A stretch of 64,000 nucleotides of DNA from Shewanella sp. HN-41 (GTDB lineage Bacteria; Pseudomonadota; Gammaproteobacteria; Enterobacterales; Shewanellaceae), in the NCBI RefSeq assembly GCF_000217915.1, contig NZ_AFOZ01000016.1, positions 1 to 64,000 on the forward strand, read 5' to 3'. The notes under the pieces were generated by a model. That model searched no databases and had not been told where the DNA came from. It saw nothing but the letters and a program-made list of their open reading frames with translations. Each line of letters opens with the position of its first letter. Position 1 is the first letter of the stretch. Below, one piece after another: positions 39,568 to 48,410 of this stretch. Both the position numbers and the translations under genes were made by a program.

Positions 39568-40329
39568 TCAATTGGGGATAGTCACGCTGTGGATTTTGCT
39601 GAGATTGGCAAGTTCTCCGCTTTGGAGCATATCCTCGAAGAAACGGTCGAATTGCTGCTTGAGCGGTGCAAATTGCACCTGTTTCGGAAACGCCATATAA
39701 CCATCCTGTGTACCGATAATGGGGAAAATGGGGCCGATAGCCTGGGGGATTTTTATATTCGCTAAGGTCGCCTCGGTATTACGCACATTCGTGGCCAGCA
39801 GATCGAGATCGCCGCGGGATAAACGCTCAATACCACTCTTGATATCGACAAACTCATCTATGGCAAGTGACTGAGTTTTTTCATTAAATGATTCGCCATA
39901 ACTCCAGCCTTGCATCTTACCTATGCGTAGACCTTTGATACGCTCGTAGTCACCATTCCAGGGAATGACGCTGGCATTACCGGCATAAAAAACAATCTCA
40001 TCACGGTAGAAAGCTTTGGCTGAGAATGCGAGCAGGCTTTGCCGCGCCTGATTGAGGTATGGCCCGATCAGAATATCTGCTTGGCCACGTTCAACCATAG
40101 ACTGGGCTCGGCGCCAAGGGGCGATTTCATAGTGAATAGTGACTTTTTGTTGCTTGGCGAAACGGTTCAATATGTCGACGCCAAGGCCGGAAAATTCACC
40201 ATTGGCTTGTTGTTCAAAGATTTGATTAAAGCGGGTGCCAACCGCAAGCAGATCCTCTGCCTGGACGGTACAGCAAAAACCACTGAGTGCCAAAAGGAGG
40301 ACTTTAAGATGGATTTTGCTCAGTATCAT
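39568..40329 (-). CDS. periplasmic solute-binding protein (SBP_bac_3-like)
   Basis: This 253-residue protein has a signal peptide (MILSKIHLKVLLLALSGFCC, cleaved near VQA-ED) and a two-lobed amino-acid-binding fold. Landmarks are FSGLGVDILNRFAKQQKV, the APWRRAQSMVERGQADILIG block and RIGKMQGWSYGESF. I start it at 40329 because AAGGAG lies 6 nt upstream; two earlier in-frame ATGs have no such site. No permease or ATPase is adjacent, so it may act as an orphan sensor or feed a distant transporter. It is convergent with the CobW gene. Confidence 0.8.
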   Translation of the reverse strand: MILSKIHLKVLLLALSGFCCTVQAEDLLAVGTRFNQIFEQQANGEFSGLGVDILNRFAKQQKVTIHYEIAPWRRAQSMVERGQADILIGPYLNQARQSLLAFSAKAFYRDEIVFYAGNASVIPWNGDYERIKGLRIGKMQGWSYGESFNEKTQSLAIDEFVDIKSGIERLSRGDLDLLATNVRNTEATLANIKIPQAIGPIFPIIGTQDGYMAFPKQVQFAPLKQQFDRFFEDMLQSGELANLSKIHSVTIPN

Positions 40330-40659
40330 GGCGCTCCTTAGGGGATTTATCATTATTAAATCAGTGGGATCCAAGGCTTAGGAGATAAACGGCATTCGTA
40401 GGCTGTGAATTGTACATCTTTTTGAGTAATTATAGACATCATGCGTGCTAAGTATAATCGAGCAACTGTGTTTTATGGGACGAATAATACCGAATTAACT
40501 TCTTGTATTACTTTGACTGTTAGCCTTAATTTTTAGGTTGTTTCAATTTGCATCCCGATAAGTGTTTAATCAGTTAAGGCCGATGAAAGGGGATTCGAGT
40601 ATGCTTAGCCTCGCATTGAACATTACACCCATTGGGGTGGCTATTTGAGAATGGAGATT

Positions 40660-41190
40660 ATGAAGTTACAGCATGTTGATAAAGGCACTTACCGCAAAAA
40701 CATGAACTTATTTATGGTGGTCTTAGTGCTTAGCCTGATACTGCTCTCGCTTTCCTTCGGGGCAGGGTTAATAGCGCTCTTCGGTGTGGAGACGACACCC
40801 GGTGAGCCTACGGGGAATTTTCACTTAAACTTGCTCGGTGTGATACTGGCGGCCATCCTCTGTAGTGCCATAGTTTTTCAACTTAAAGCAAAACCGTTTT
40901 TTACTGAAATTTACTATGTTTGGCAGTTAAAACAGTTGCAGAATCGCATCTATCGCAAGCTGATTAAAATAAAGGCAGCTGCGGCTAATAATGATGTTAA
41001 TGCACTGATTATTTTGTTGTTTTACTATACGAGCTTAAAACAAGTTTATGTATTGGATGATAATACCTTAACCTTAGCCACAGTGGAGCAAGCGTTAAGC
41101 CAGTTGCAGACTCAAATCCAAGGACAGGGATTAGCACTTAGTGCCGAACAATTCACTCCAGAGCTGCTGGGCTCATTGTCAATCGTGTAA
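40660..41190 (+). CDS. DUF3087-like membrane protein
   Basis: This 176-residue protein starts MKLQHVDKGTYRKNMN. It has two membrane helices (about 18-42 and 58-80), then a cytoplasmic helical part (FFTEIYYVWQLKQLQNRIYRKLIKIKAAAANNDVNALIILLFYYTSLKQVY). This fits the DUF3087 family of gammaproteobacteria, whose function is unknown. GGAG 6 nt before the ATG at 40660 decides the start over an earlier TTG. A terminator hairpin follows. Confidence 0.7.
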   Translation: MKLQHVDKGTYRKNMNLFMVVLVLSLILLSLSFGAGLIALFGVETTPGEPTGNFHLNLLGVILAAILCSAIVFQLKAKPFFTEIYYVWQLKQLQNRIYRKLIKIKAAAANNDVNALIILLFYYTSLKQVYVLDDNTLTLATVEQALSQLQTQIQGQGLALSAEQFTPELLGSLSIV

Positions 41191-41194
41191 TAAA

Positions 41195-41220
41195 AAAGTG
41201 AGTATTTGCATACTCACTTT
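41195..41220. terminator. bidirectional terminator between the DUF3087 and POT genes
   Basis: AAAGTGAGTAT and ATACTCACTTT form the stem. An A run on the left serves the minus strand, and the two convergent genes share it. Confidence 0.7.
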
Positions 41221-41235
41221 CGGATAGTGTTTGGG

Positions 41236-42780
41236 TTAATGGGCCGCTTGCTGCGCCTTTTGCAGTGTCAGCAACCACTTACCATAGAGATAAATCCCCA
41301 CCGCAGAGATAGTCCCTATGGCGGCGATGATGTACCAGGCCATGCCTATGTTGTTGCTGTGGTAGAGCAGTTGCGTTAGATCATGGGCACTTTCCCCCGT
41401 ATAGCTAACCAGAGTCGTAAAGGCTTCACCCTGTGGGATGGCACTTATTTCTATACTGTCCATACCGCGTGCTAGTAATAAATCCCGTGAAAATAATTCT
41501 TTAGAGGCATAAATCTCATAGAGCTTAGGGCCAAAGTAGCCTTCTAATCCCCAACCAATCCCTTGGGGTAACATCACAAATCCCAAGTACATGGCTTTTT
41601 TGCCCTGGGGGGCGATATTACCCATAAATTCATTTTTCTTTGGACTTATCATCATTTCACCGATGGAAAACATGGCAATAGCGAGCACGATAAACCAAGC
41701 CGCATGGAAAGCGCCGATAAACACAAAGGCTAAAATACTCAGCAAGCAACCAATGAACATGGCCGTGGTGATTCGATATTTGGCGGTCAATGCGGCGATG
41801 ATAAAGCAACTGGTCATGATAAGACCCGCATTGAGATTTAGCATGCCCTCAGGCATCACCTTAGTGCCTTCGTTATTGAGGCCGAGCCAGAATTGCAGGA
41901 TACCGTTACTGGTGCCTTCGCTACCAAAAAGAGAGGTAACAATCACGCTAGTGTCGACCCATTCGGAAATATGAATGGGCAGCACATCGAACAGGGCGTT
42001 GAACAGGAACCAGAAACCTGAAAATACCAGCATATAGTAGATCACGATTGGTTTTTTAAGCTCATGCCATGCATCACGCCACAGGGCTTCTTGCTTGATT
42101 TCACCCGATTTAACTTGCTTGTTGCGCGCCAGTCGCTCAGCTTTACCTGGTTCTGTATAGGTCAGTAAGAATAAGAAATTGAGTGAGATAATTGCAGCGC
42201 AGGCGAAAAATACATTATCCCAGGACAGTTGGCGCATATGGACGGCGACCAGCGGCCCTAAAAAACCACCAATATTCACCACTTGGTAAAAAATCCCCCA
42301 AGCCATAGAGGTATTATTGCGATTGGTCGAGAGCACTAAGGTGCCTTGAATACCGGGTTTAAATATCCCCGTGCCGATGGCGAGGAGTAAAGACCCTGCG
42401 AGAAATCCCCAAAAACTGGGGAAAAATGCCATAACGAGATAACCAAAGATCTTAATGATAGTCGAGCCAAAGATGGTTTCTTTGTAGCCGACTCTATCGG
42501 AAATACCGCCAGTAAATACTGGGACAAAAGTCTGCATAATGGCCCACAGCGAGATAATAATGCCGTAGTCACTGAGGCTTATGCCTAAACCACCCGCCGA
42601 TTCGGGGGCTTTGGCATACAGCCCAGCACTCGCCTTAACACCGTAGTAGGCGATACGTTCGACTAACTCCATCCCGCCAACGAGCCAAAAAATGTAGCTC
42701 AAGCTCGTGATCGAGGCCCACATGCCAAGCTGTTTAACTTCTCGCAGATCGTTTTCTGCATTTGGACTATTTTGACTCAT
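41236..42780 (-). CDS. POT/PTR-family proton-dependent transporter
   Basis: This 514-residue MFS protein has about 12-14 membrane helices. The N-terminal ELVERIAYYGVKASAGLY carries the ExxER-Y motif of proton-coupled oligopeptide transporters. IKIFGYLVMAFFPSF, GTGIFKPGIQGTLV and FYQVVNIGGFLGPLVA are further family blocks. Substrates are probably di- or tripeptides taken up with protons. The middle loop between helices VI and VII is long. It is divergent from the MATE gene. Confidence 0.85.
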   Translation of the reverse strand: MSQNSPNAENDLREVKQLGMWASITSLSYIFWLVGGMELVERIAYYGVKASAGLYAKAPESAGGLGISLSDYGIIISLWAIMQTFVPVFTGGISDRVGYKETIFGSTIIKIFGYLVMAFFPSFWGFLAGSLLLAIGTGIFKPGIQGTLVLSTNRNNTSMAWGIFYQVVNIGGFLGPLVAVHMRQLSWDNVFFACAAIISLNFLFLLTYTEPGKAERLARNKQVKSGEIKQEALWRDAWHELKKPIVIYYMLVFSGFWFLFNALFDVLPIHISEWVDTSVIVTSLFGSEGTSNGILQFWLGLNNEGTKVMPEGMLNLNAGLIMTSCFIIAALTAKYRITTAMFIGCLLSILAFVFIGAFHAAWFIVLAIAMFSIGEMMISPKKNEFMGNIAPQGKKAMYLGFVMLPQGIGWGLEGYFGPKLYEIYASKELFSRDLLLARGMDSIEISAIPQGEAFTTLVSYTGESAHDLTQLLYHSNNIGMAWYIIAAIGTISAVGIYLYGKWLLTLQKAQQAAH

Positions 42781-43177
42781 GTCCTTCCCTTTATTATTGT
42801 TATCAAATTAAACTGTCTATAACTCATTTTTTATCAATGTGTTAGCCGATAGCCTTTCGTTGTTTTACTCGAGGCATAAAACCCAATTTGAGTTATTTAA
42901 GCCAACACTTTACCTAATTCAAGATTAAATACCAAAAAAGTAGCCAAAAATGACGAGTTGCCCCAGATCTGTTGCCAAGTGGTGCTCCGATAGTCACTGG
43001 GCTGCAATGAAAGTGTTATTCATATAACTTATTGTGATTATTATGTTTTGTTATAAATTAAATTGAATACTCCGGTTTTGTTTTATGGCGAAATTTAGGT
43101 ACAATCCGTTGCCGCATTTTTGTTCATCGCTTTTTTTAATCCGATGTGCGGCTCCTTCATCTTTGTGAGACACGGTA
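42781..43177. other. divergent promoter region between POT and MATE transporter genes
   Basis: Close to 400 bp of AT-rich DNA between two divergently transcribed genes. No gene, strong palindrome or known operator was seen. Confidence 0.4.
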
Positions 43178-44554
43178 ATGACAGCACTATCCCAGGCACC
43201 AACAGATCAGCATTTGCTCCAGGAGCCGATTGCCAAGCTTTTTTGGCGCTACACCATACCCACCATAGCATCCATGCTAGTGACTGGTGTGTATGTCACT
43301 ATTGACGGTATTTTCGTCGGGCATTACCTAGGTGAAACAGGACTGGCCGGCATGATGTTGGCGTATCCCGTTGGGGCCATTTTATATGCCATTGGAGCCA
43401 TGATTGGCATGGGCAGCGCGGCATTAGTGTCGATCAATCTTGGCCAAGGCAATGTCGTTAAGGCGCGTAAACTCCTCGGTAATGCCTTTAGTCTATGTCT
43501 GTTGGCGGGTGGGCTTTTTGCCCTTATTGGTGGCGTATTTTCTCGGGATATTTTGCTTGCCTTAGGTGCAGAAGGTGAGATCCTTGAGAATGCCAACGAA
43601 TACCTCTTTTGGTATTTTGCCCTGTGTCATTTCCCCATTATCTCCATGACCTTCACGACGTTACTGCGTAATGACGGTCGGCCTTCTATGGTGACCTTTG
43701 TGCTGATCTTAGGTGGAGTGCTCAACACTTTCTTAGATTGGCTATTTATTGTGGTGTTTCCCTTCGGTTTGGCGGGGGCAGCCATTGCGACTATGTTGTC
43801 CCAGGCTGTGACGGGGCTTTTGTGTTTGCAGCACTTTTTTGGCCCACGCACTCAGCTTAAGATCAACCTTGAGCAGATGAAGCTCAAGCTCGACAATTGT
43901 TTGAACATCGCCCGCGTCGGGCTTCCTAGTTTTTTGATGAACCTCTATCTGTCGATAGTGTTAACCCTGCACAACACCGCTTTTTTGTGGGTCGGTGGAC
44001 CTTTGCATATTGCCGCGTACGGCGTAGTGAGTTACACCGAAGCGTTTTTCTATTTGATTTTTGAGGGAATCGCCCTCGGTACTCAACCCATTTATAGTTT
44101 TAATGCGGGGGCCGGGCGGTTCGACCGGGTAAAACAGGCGCGCAATATTGCCTTTGGCATGACGCTACTCACCGCGGCGTTAGGGCTAGTGCTGATCTAT
44201 TCCCGCCCCGAGTGGTTAGTGTATTTATTTGCTGGCGACAATCCTAATTTAACGCCGGTGGCGATTGAGGGCATGCGCTGGTATTTCTGGGGCTTACCTA
44301 TGGAAGGCTTGATCTTAGTTGGCGCCAGTTTCTTTCAGGCAATTAATTGCTCTCGGCAGGCCTCGATTCTGACTGGCGCCAAACTTATCCTGATTGCCGC
44401 AATAATTTACTGTTTTGCTTGGGCATTTGGGGTTATTGGCGTGTGGATATCACTGGCGACCTGTAGTGCAATTCTCACCTTTTGGATGTTCATCGCCATG
44501 GGGCGGGTCGAATCGCGTTTACTTTTACCTTCGACTAACGCTGCTCAAGGTTAA
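43178..44554 (+). CDS. MATE-family efflux transporter
   Basis: This 458-residue membrane protein has twelve predicted helices in two similar halves. The first half begins IAKLFWRYTIPTIASMLVTGVYVTIDGIFVGHYLGETGLAGM, the typical MATE start, and IGMGSAALVSINLGQG follows. The second half has GLPSFLMNLYLSIV, IFEGIALGTQPIYSFNAGAG and VGASFFQAINCSRQA. MATE pumps export drugs or toxic compounds in exchange for Na+ or protons; the substrate is not predictable. The pattern is closer to the DinF/MepA-like branch than to NorM. Confidence 0.88.
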   Translation: MTALSQAPTDQHLLQEPIAKLFWRYTIPTIASMLVTGVYVTIDGIFVGHYLGETGLAGMMLAYPVGAILYAIGAMIGMGSAALVSINLGQGNVVKARKLLGNAFSLCLLAGGLFALIGGVFSRDILLALGAEGEILENANEYLFWYFALCHFPIISMTFTTLLRNDGRPSMVTFVLILGGVLNTFLDWLFIVVFPFGLAGAAIATMLSQAVTGLLCLQHFFGPRTQLKINLEQMKLKLDNCLNIARVGLPSFLMNLYLSIVLTLHNTAFLWVGGPLHIAAYGVVSYTEAFFYLIFEGIALGTQPIYSFNAGAGRFDRVKQARNIAFGMTLLTAALGLVLIYSRPEWLVYLFAGDNPNLTPVAIEGMRWYFWGLPMEGLILVGASFFQAINCSRQASILTGAKLILIAAIIYCFAWAFGVIGVWISLATCSAILTFWMFIAMGRVESRLLLPSTNAAQG

Positions 44555-44718
44555 ACCGAATCCCCCTAGTGGGGACCGCTTGTATTTAAGCGCGATGGCT
44601 AAGACTAAGCGATGATGTCTGCATCTTTTGCGGCAAATATGACTTAGGGCTAGCGTGGGATGATGCGCTCTGATACATTTCGCTGGTTTTAGTCATTTAT
44701 GTTTTTAATGAGGCCCCT

Positions 44719-46230
44719 ATGCGCACCACTGCAGTCATTTCTATGCTGTTGTTTGGCGTGTTAACCAGTGTTAATGCCAGTGCCAAAGATAATGAGTTAG
44801 TGTTTGCCAGCGACTTTGAAGGTAATCGTTTATCTCAACCTTGGTCGTGGATCATGGGCTGCCAATTTGAAGGTGCAGAGCCCCACAGCGGTGAAAGCGC
44901 ACTCCTATGTGCCGAAGGCAATAGCAGTATTGTCAGCAAGTACCCTATTTCAGAGGCGGGTCTATTAGAGTTTTGGGTGAAAACCCAAAATATCCAAACC
45001 CAATATCGGGTCAATGTATTAACCTCACCGGTATTAAAACTCGATGCCCAGTGGCAGCATGTAGCCTTAATCGATATCACCCCCGGCGCGAACGAATATT
45101 TAGCCCACCGTGTCTCTATTGACGATCCGAGCCGCCAGTATATTCGCCTCGATATTGAGGCCATTAATGGTCCCATTAGCTTGGATGACCTGACTCTCGA
45201 TAAAATTCGCCTCGATATTGCGTTGCAAAAGAACGAGCAAAAAATTATCGGTGGGATTTTAGATAAGCTAAAGGAAGATAAAAACTACGAGGTACAATCT
45301 GAGTCATTTCGCACCCTTGGCAAAAATTACGCAGCCCAGCTTGAGAGTCAAAGGCAATACCTCGAATACTCCAATGCCATCTATTCGAGTATCACCTTCG
45401 TATTAGCGACCTCTGAGCGTAATAAGATGTCTAACCCACTAGGTTATAACACTTTTAGATCGGTTCTGACCGATGCTAAACGTGTGGCATCACCTATCCA
45501 GCAGGCACGATTGGGCTCTATGGTAAAACCCTTTGGCGACTTAGCAACCGCCACATTAAACGTGGTCAGTGCCGGTGCCTATTCCGCCTTTGCCGAACCT
45601 TTTAAGTCATTCTTAGCCGCGACCTTTGACCGCTCGAACTATGACAACAGCGACTTGAGCCGCAGCGATAAAAAGTTTGCCGAGGAAAATGGTCTAAAGA
45701 TATACCAGCAGGCCGAGCGGTTTATGTCTGAAATCGAAAAAGAGCTGCAACAGGTCACAGCGCTCGATAATGATTTAGTCAATATGCAGAAGAACTTAGA
45801 TACGTTTCGCCGCGATCTCGACAAGCATTTGCGCAGCTACTTACAACATGCGGGGATTGCCCGCACCCCAGAAAATTACAGCCGAGTGATGAGTAAGGAC
45901 GAACAAACCCGCGCATTAGTGATTGCCGATGCCAGCGCCAATATTAGCGCTAAAGCCGAAGCCCTATTAGCGTCAAATAGCAATGCTGAACTTGTACAGT
46001 ACATGATTAAAACCACTGAAAAAATTGATGAATTTCAAGAGTTCAAGGAGCGTTTTAACCAGATCACTTCGGCCATGCTGACCTTCTATGACCGTTTTGA
46101 ACGCTCGATTGCCGTCGAACAAAACCCCTTCACCGACCCAAGCGATCGCGCCGTGTGGGAGCAACACGCCCAAAGCGCCCGTAACTATATTCGCCAGTCG
46201 AAGGAAGCCTTTACTAAGGCCTTTATGTAG
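44719..46230 (+). CDS. unknown exported protein, beta domain plus long helical region
   Basis: I do not recognise this 503-residue protein. It has a signal peptide (1-22, ending ASA-KD). Residues about 25-165 are a beta-rich domain resembling carbohydrate-binding or LamG-like jelly rolls (VFASDFEGNRLSQPWSWIMG, then SGESALLC, LLEFWVKTQ, ISLDDLTLDKIRLDI). Residues about 170-503 are helical, with coiled-coil-like stretches (QAERFMSEIEKELQQVTALDNDLVNMQKNLDTFRRDLDKHL). Two Cys in the first domain could form a disulfide. GAGG precedes the ATG. It sits at the edge of the accessory block. A surface or periplasmic role is likely; nothing more can be said. Confidence 0.7.
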   Translation: MRTTAVISMLLFGVLTSVNASAKDNELVFASDFEGNRLSQPWSWIMGCQFEGAEPHSGESALLCAEGNSSIVSKYPISEAGLLEFWVKTQNIQTQYRVNVLTSPVLKLDAQWQHVALIDITPGANEYLAHRVSIDDPSRQYIRLDIEAINGPISLDDLTLDKIRLDIALQKNEQKIIGGILDKLKEDKNYEVQSESFRTLGKNYAAQLESQRQYLEYSNAIYSSITFVLATSERNKMSNPLGYNTFRSVLTDAKRVASPIQQARLGSMVKPFGDLATATLNVVSAGAYSAFAEPFKSFLAATFDRSNYDNSDLSRSDKKFAEENGLKIYQQAERFMSEIEKELQQVTALDNDLVNMQKNLDTFRRDLDKHLRSYLQHAGIARTPENYSRVMSKDEQTRALVIADASANISAKAEALLASNSNAELVQYMIKTTEKIDEFQEFKERFNQITSAMLTFYDRFERSIAVEQNPFTDPSDRAVWEQHAQSARNYIRQSKEAFTKAFM

Positions 46231-46895
46231 CGGATTGTTGTAGAAACACCGACAGAGCTTTTTCACCGAAATGGCAGCGCAAGTCTTTTTCGCTGCCATC
46301 TTAGCCAGAGCGTGTTGTACGTAAACCCAAAGTCCCCCAAAGCAAGATATCTGAATTGTATATTGCGTTATATACATTGCCACTGTTGCCCCAGTGACAC
46401 GCGGTCTATTTATTTAACAAGAAGTGTCCGGCAGCATCTGCAACGCATGGAAGTGTAAATGCCGCGTACACATGGTCAATAATATTCCAGACATCATAGT
46501 GACATTCCCCATACCCCTATGGGCAGATGTGAAAGAGCGGCCATGCCGCCAACGGTCACTGTTGCAACAATGGCAATCTTAACGACCATTGAACTATTCA
46601 CTCGGCTTAAAGTTTTTGCCCCAAAGTTTGTTAGCACTCGTTTAGTGAATCGAAAATTGACGAACTACTTGCCCTAACAGTTCTTATCGATGAACCCTGT
46701 TTTCAGTGCTTCTTCATGAGTGAGCGGAACTGGATGGGTGTACAGTCATATTCAAATTTAAGTAGCTTTTCGCGTTTTTAAACCCATTATTTTGCGCATT
46801 TTTCCAATCTGAAATTATCAAAACCATTTAAAATCAACTGCATATGGTTGCCAGAAATTAGTTAATAGGTTTGGAAAACGCGCATGCGCGTTTTC
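46231..46895. other. gene-free DNA at the left edge of the cassette array
   Basis: About 665 bp without a supported gene. There is a hairpin at 46271-46301 (ATGGCAGCG with CGCTGCCAT) that may end the upstream gene. The stretch ends in a 24-bp perfect palindrome (46873-46896). Short minus-strand frames exist, for instance one reading KIAIVATVTVGGMAALSHLP near 46590-46530, but none is complete. Confidence 0.4.
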
Positions 46896-46896
46896 C
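46873..46896. repeat. 24-bp perfect palindrome
   Basis: The left arm GGAAAACGCGCA is exactly complementary to the right arm. The core ACGCGCATGCGC also occurs in the attC-like repeats at 46982 and 49739, so it may be a damaged cassette end. Confidence 0.8.
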
Positions 46897-47008
46897 CTGA
46901 TGGTGTATTTGATAGAAAGCTGATAAGTTCTTTGCATACAGCTAGTTAACTGTGCGCGTTTTCACTGGTCCAACAAGGTAAACGCGCATGCGCACTAATA
47001 AAATGTTA
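46896..47008 (+). repeat. 113-bp direct repeat, copy 1
   Basis: It is identical base for base to 49653-49765. It contains the end of a former cassette and most of an attC-like site (46944-47011). Identity over 113 bp implies a recent duplication or recombination. Confidence 0.9.
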
Positions 47009-47011
47009 TAA
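46944..47011 (+). other. attC-like integron recombination site 1
   Basis: It starts AGTTAAC (R'' box), ends GTTATAA (R' box, imperfect), and the arms are complementary: TGTGCGCGTTTT on the left faces AAACGCGC and GCGCACTA on the right. It precedes the TIR cassette, whose ATG lies 30 nt on. Confidence 0.6.
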
Positions 47012-47040
47012 CCCTATGAGGCTAATTCTAAGGAAGTTGC

Positions 47041-47880
47041 ATGATCAGTAATTCAGAAAAAATTCGCTTATTAAATAAGCTTCTTGATAAATCTAAAGAA
47101 GTTACAATCGAAAACAGTAGTGATACTAATTTTCAGAGCTGGAAAAATCTTGTAGAAAGAACATTAATAAAAATATACGGTGATCAGTCTACTGAATATA
47201 AGCACTTTTCAGAATTACGTTTTTTCTTCAATCCAATCATGTGGACTAGTGGTAGTGATTTCACAGCAGATCATCTTAGGGTTTTCCGTGAAGATTTCAA
47301 AATTTTAATTAAATCAATTGAAGGCTATATCGAAGAATTACAAGAAGAACAACTTTCAACACCCACCCAATCCAATGAAATAATTAAAGATAACAATTTC
47401 ACAAAGGTATTTATTAGTCATGCATTATTAGATGCAGATATTGTCGAAGAAGTTATTGAACTACTTGAAACTATAGGTTTAGATTCCCATCAAATTTTTT
47501 GTACATCATTTGATGGCTACGGTATTGGGTTAGGAGAAAATTTTTTGAATAAAATCAAAGATGAAATAACATCTGAATCTATGGTTTTATTTATTTTAAC
47601 CCAAAACTTCTATTCTAGCCCTGTTTGTTTGTGTGAAATGGGGGCGACATGGGTTCTTGCTAAAGATCATATACCTATTGTTGTACCGCCTTTAGATTAT
47701 ACTGACATCAAGGGTGTAATTCCGCTGACTCAAGGGCTAAAAATTAACGACTCACTAAAACTAAACCTACTAAAAGAAAAAATTGAGAAAGAGTTTAAAA
47801 TTAAAAACACGATGTCACTATCAACGTGGGAGCGAAGAAGAGATCGCATACTTATTCGAATTAATGAATTAATGAATTAA
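47041..47880 (+). CDS. TIR-domain protein in an integron cassette
   Basis: This 279-residue protein has an N-terminal helical region (1-115) and a TIR domain (about 120-245). The domain begins FTKVFISHALLDADIVEEVIELLE (K122 on) and contains IGLGENFLNKIKDEI, MVLFILTQNFYSSPVCLCEMGATW and IPIVVPPL. E199 in CLCEMGATW is at the place of the catalytic Glu of NAD-consuming TIR domains. Such proteins act in anti-phage defence by NAD depletion or signal synthesis, but no partner gene (such as ThsA) is adjacent. Codon use is much richer in A and T than in the core genes, pointing to transfer. AAGGAAG precedes the ATG. It lies between two attC-like sites. Confidence 0.85.
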   Translation: MISNSEKIRLLNKLLDKSKEVTIENSSDTNFQSWKNLVERTLIKIYGDQSTEYKHFSELRFFFNPIMWTSGSDFTADHLRVFREDFKILIKSIEGYIEELQEEQLSTPTQSNEIIKDNNFTKVFISHALLDADIVEEVIELLETIGLDSHQIFCTSFDGYGIGLGENFLNKIKDEITSESMVLFILTQNFYSSPVCLCEMGATWVLAKDHIPIVVPPLDYTDIKGVIPLTQGLKINDSLKLNLLKEKIEKEFKIKNTMSLSTWERRRDRILIRINELMN

Positions 47881-47900
47881 TTGAAAACTCAATTGCCGGG

Positions 47901-47960
47901 TTATAACAAAAACTTGAAACTGGACGGCACTACGTGCCGCCATTTAAGTCAAAGTTAAAT
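47901..47960 (+). other. attC-like integron recombination site 2
   Basis: It runs from TTATAAC to GTTAAAT, the latter a perfect GTTRRRY core. The arms pair well with extrahelical bases: AAC-ACTTGAAACTGG and CGGCAC on the left against GTGCCGCCATTTAAGT and GTT on the right. It closes the TIR cassette, and the next start codon lies inside its right end, as is common in integrons. Confidence 0.8.
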
Positions 47961-48396
47961 GGCAAGGAAAATGATCGCGAACCCATACATAGTTGCAATT
48001 GAAGATTACAGAGCCAATGGCTCTGACGATGAGTGGTTTTTTGCGAAACTAACCGACGGACTGTTAGATGGTTGTGAACCTCACGACGCATTTAAGGCAA
48101 TCGAAGCAATTGTCGAGTACGCTCTCAATGAGAATGATGAAGGTCTGTTCTATGATCTCCTTCAGTTTATTCTTAGGCTTGAGCACAAGGCGGATACTTC
48201 ACAAGCTACTGAAAATCTTATAAATAATGTTGCCAAACTTGAAAAAGTGGCAACAAACTTTGGTCAGCCACAGCTATCTTCGCTCAAAGAAATGTGCACA
48301 TGGTTCAGGCTGCCATTTAACAAGCGGAACAAAACTGGACACCCAGCTTTAATGGCGCAGCAATTAACTTCCGACTATGCTTGGATTAAGCATTAA
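47959..48396 (+). CDS. hypothetical cassette protein, 145 residues
   Basis: I do not recognise this protein. It is soluble, acidic in the first half (DDEWFFAKLTDGLLDGCEPHDAFKAIEAIVEYALNENDEGLFYDLLQFILRL) and mostly helical, with no catalytic motif visible. The ATG at 47959 is fused to the attC core (GTTAAATGGC), typical of gene cassettes; MIANPYIV at 47971 is an alternative start. Cassette genes of this kind are sometimes immunity proteins or transferases, but there is no direct evidence here. Confidence 0.65.
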   Translation: MARKMIANPYIVAIEDYRANGSDDEWFFAKLTDGLLDGCEPHDAFKAIEAIVEYALNENDEGLFYDLLQFILRLEHKADTSQATENLINNVAKLEKVATNFGQPQLSSLKEMCTWFRLPFNKRNKTGHPALMAQQLTSDYAWIKH

Positions 48397-48410
48397 ACAA
48401 GGAGGTTTGT

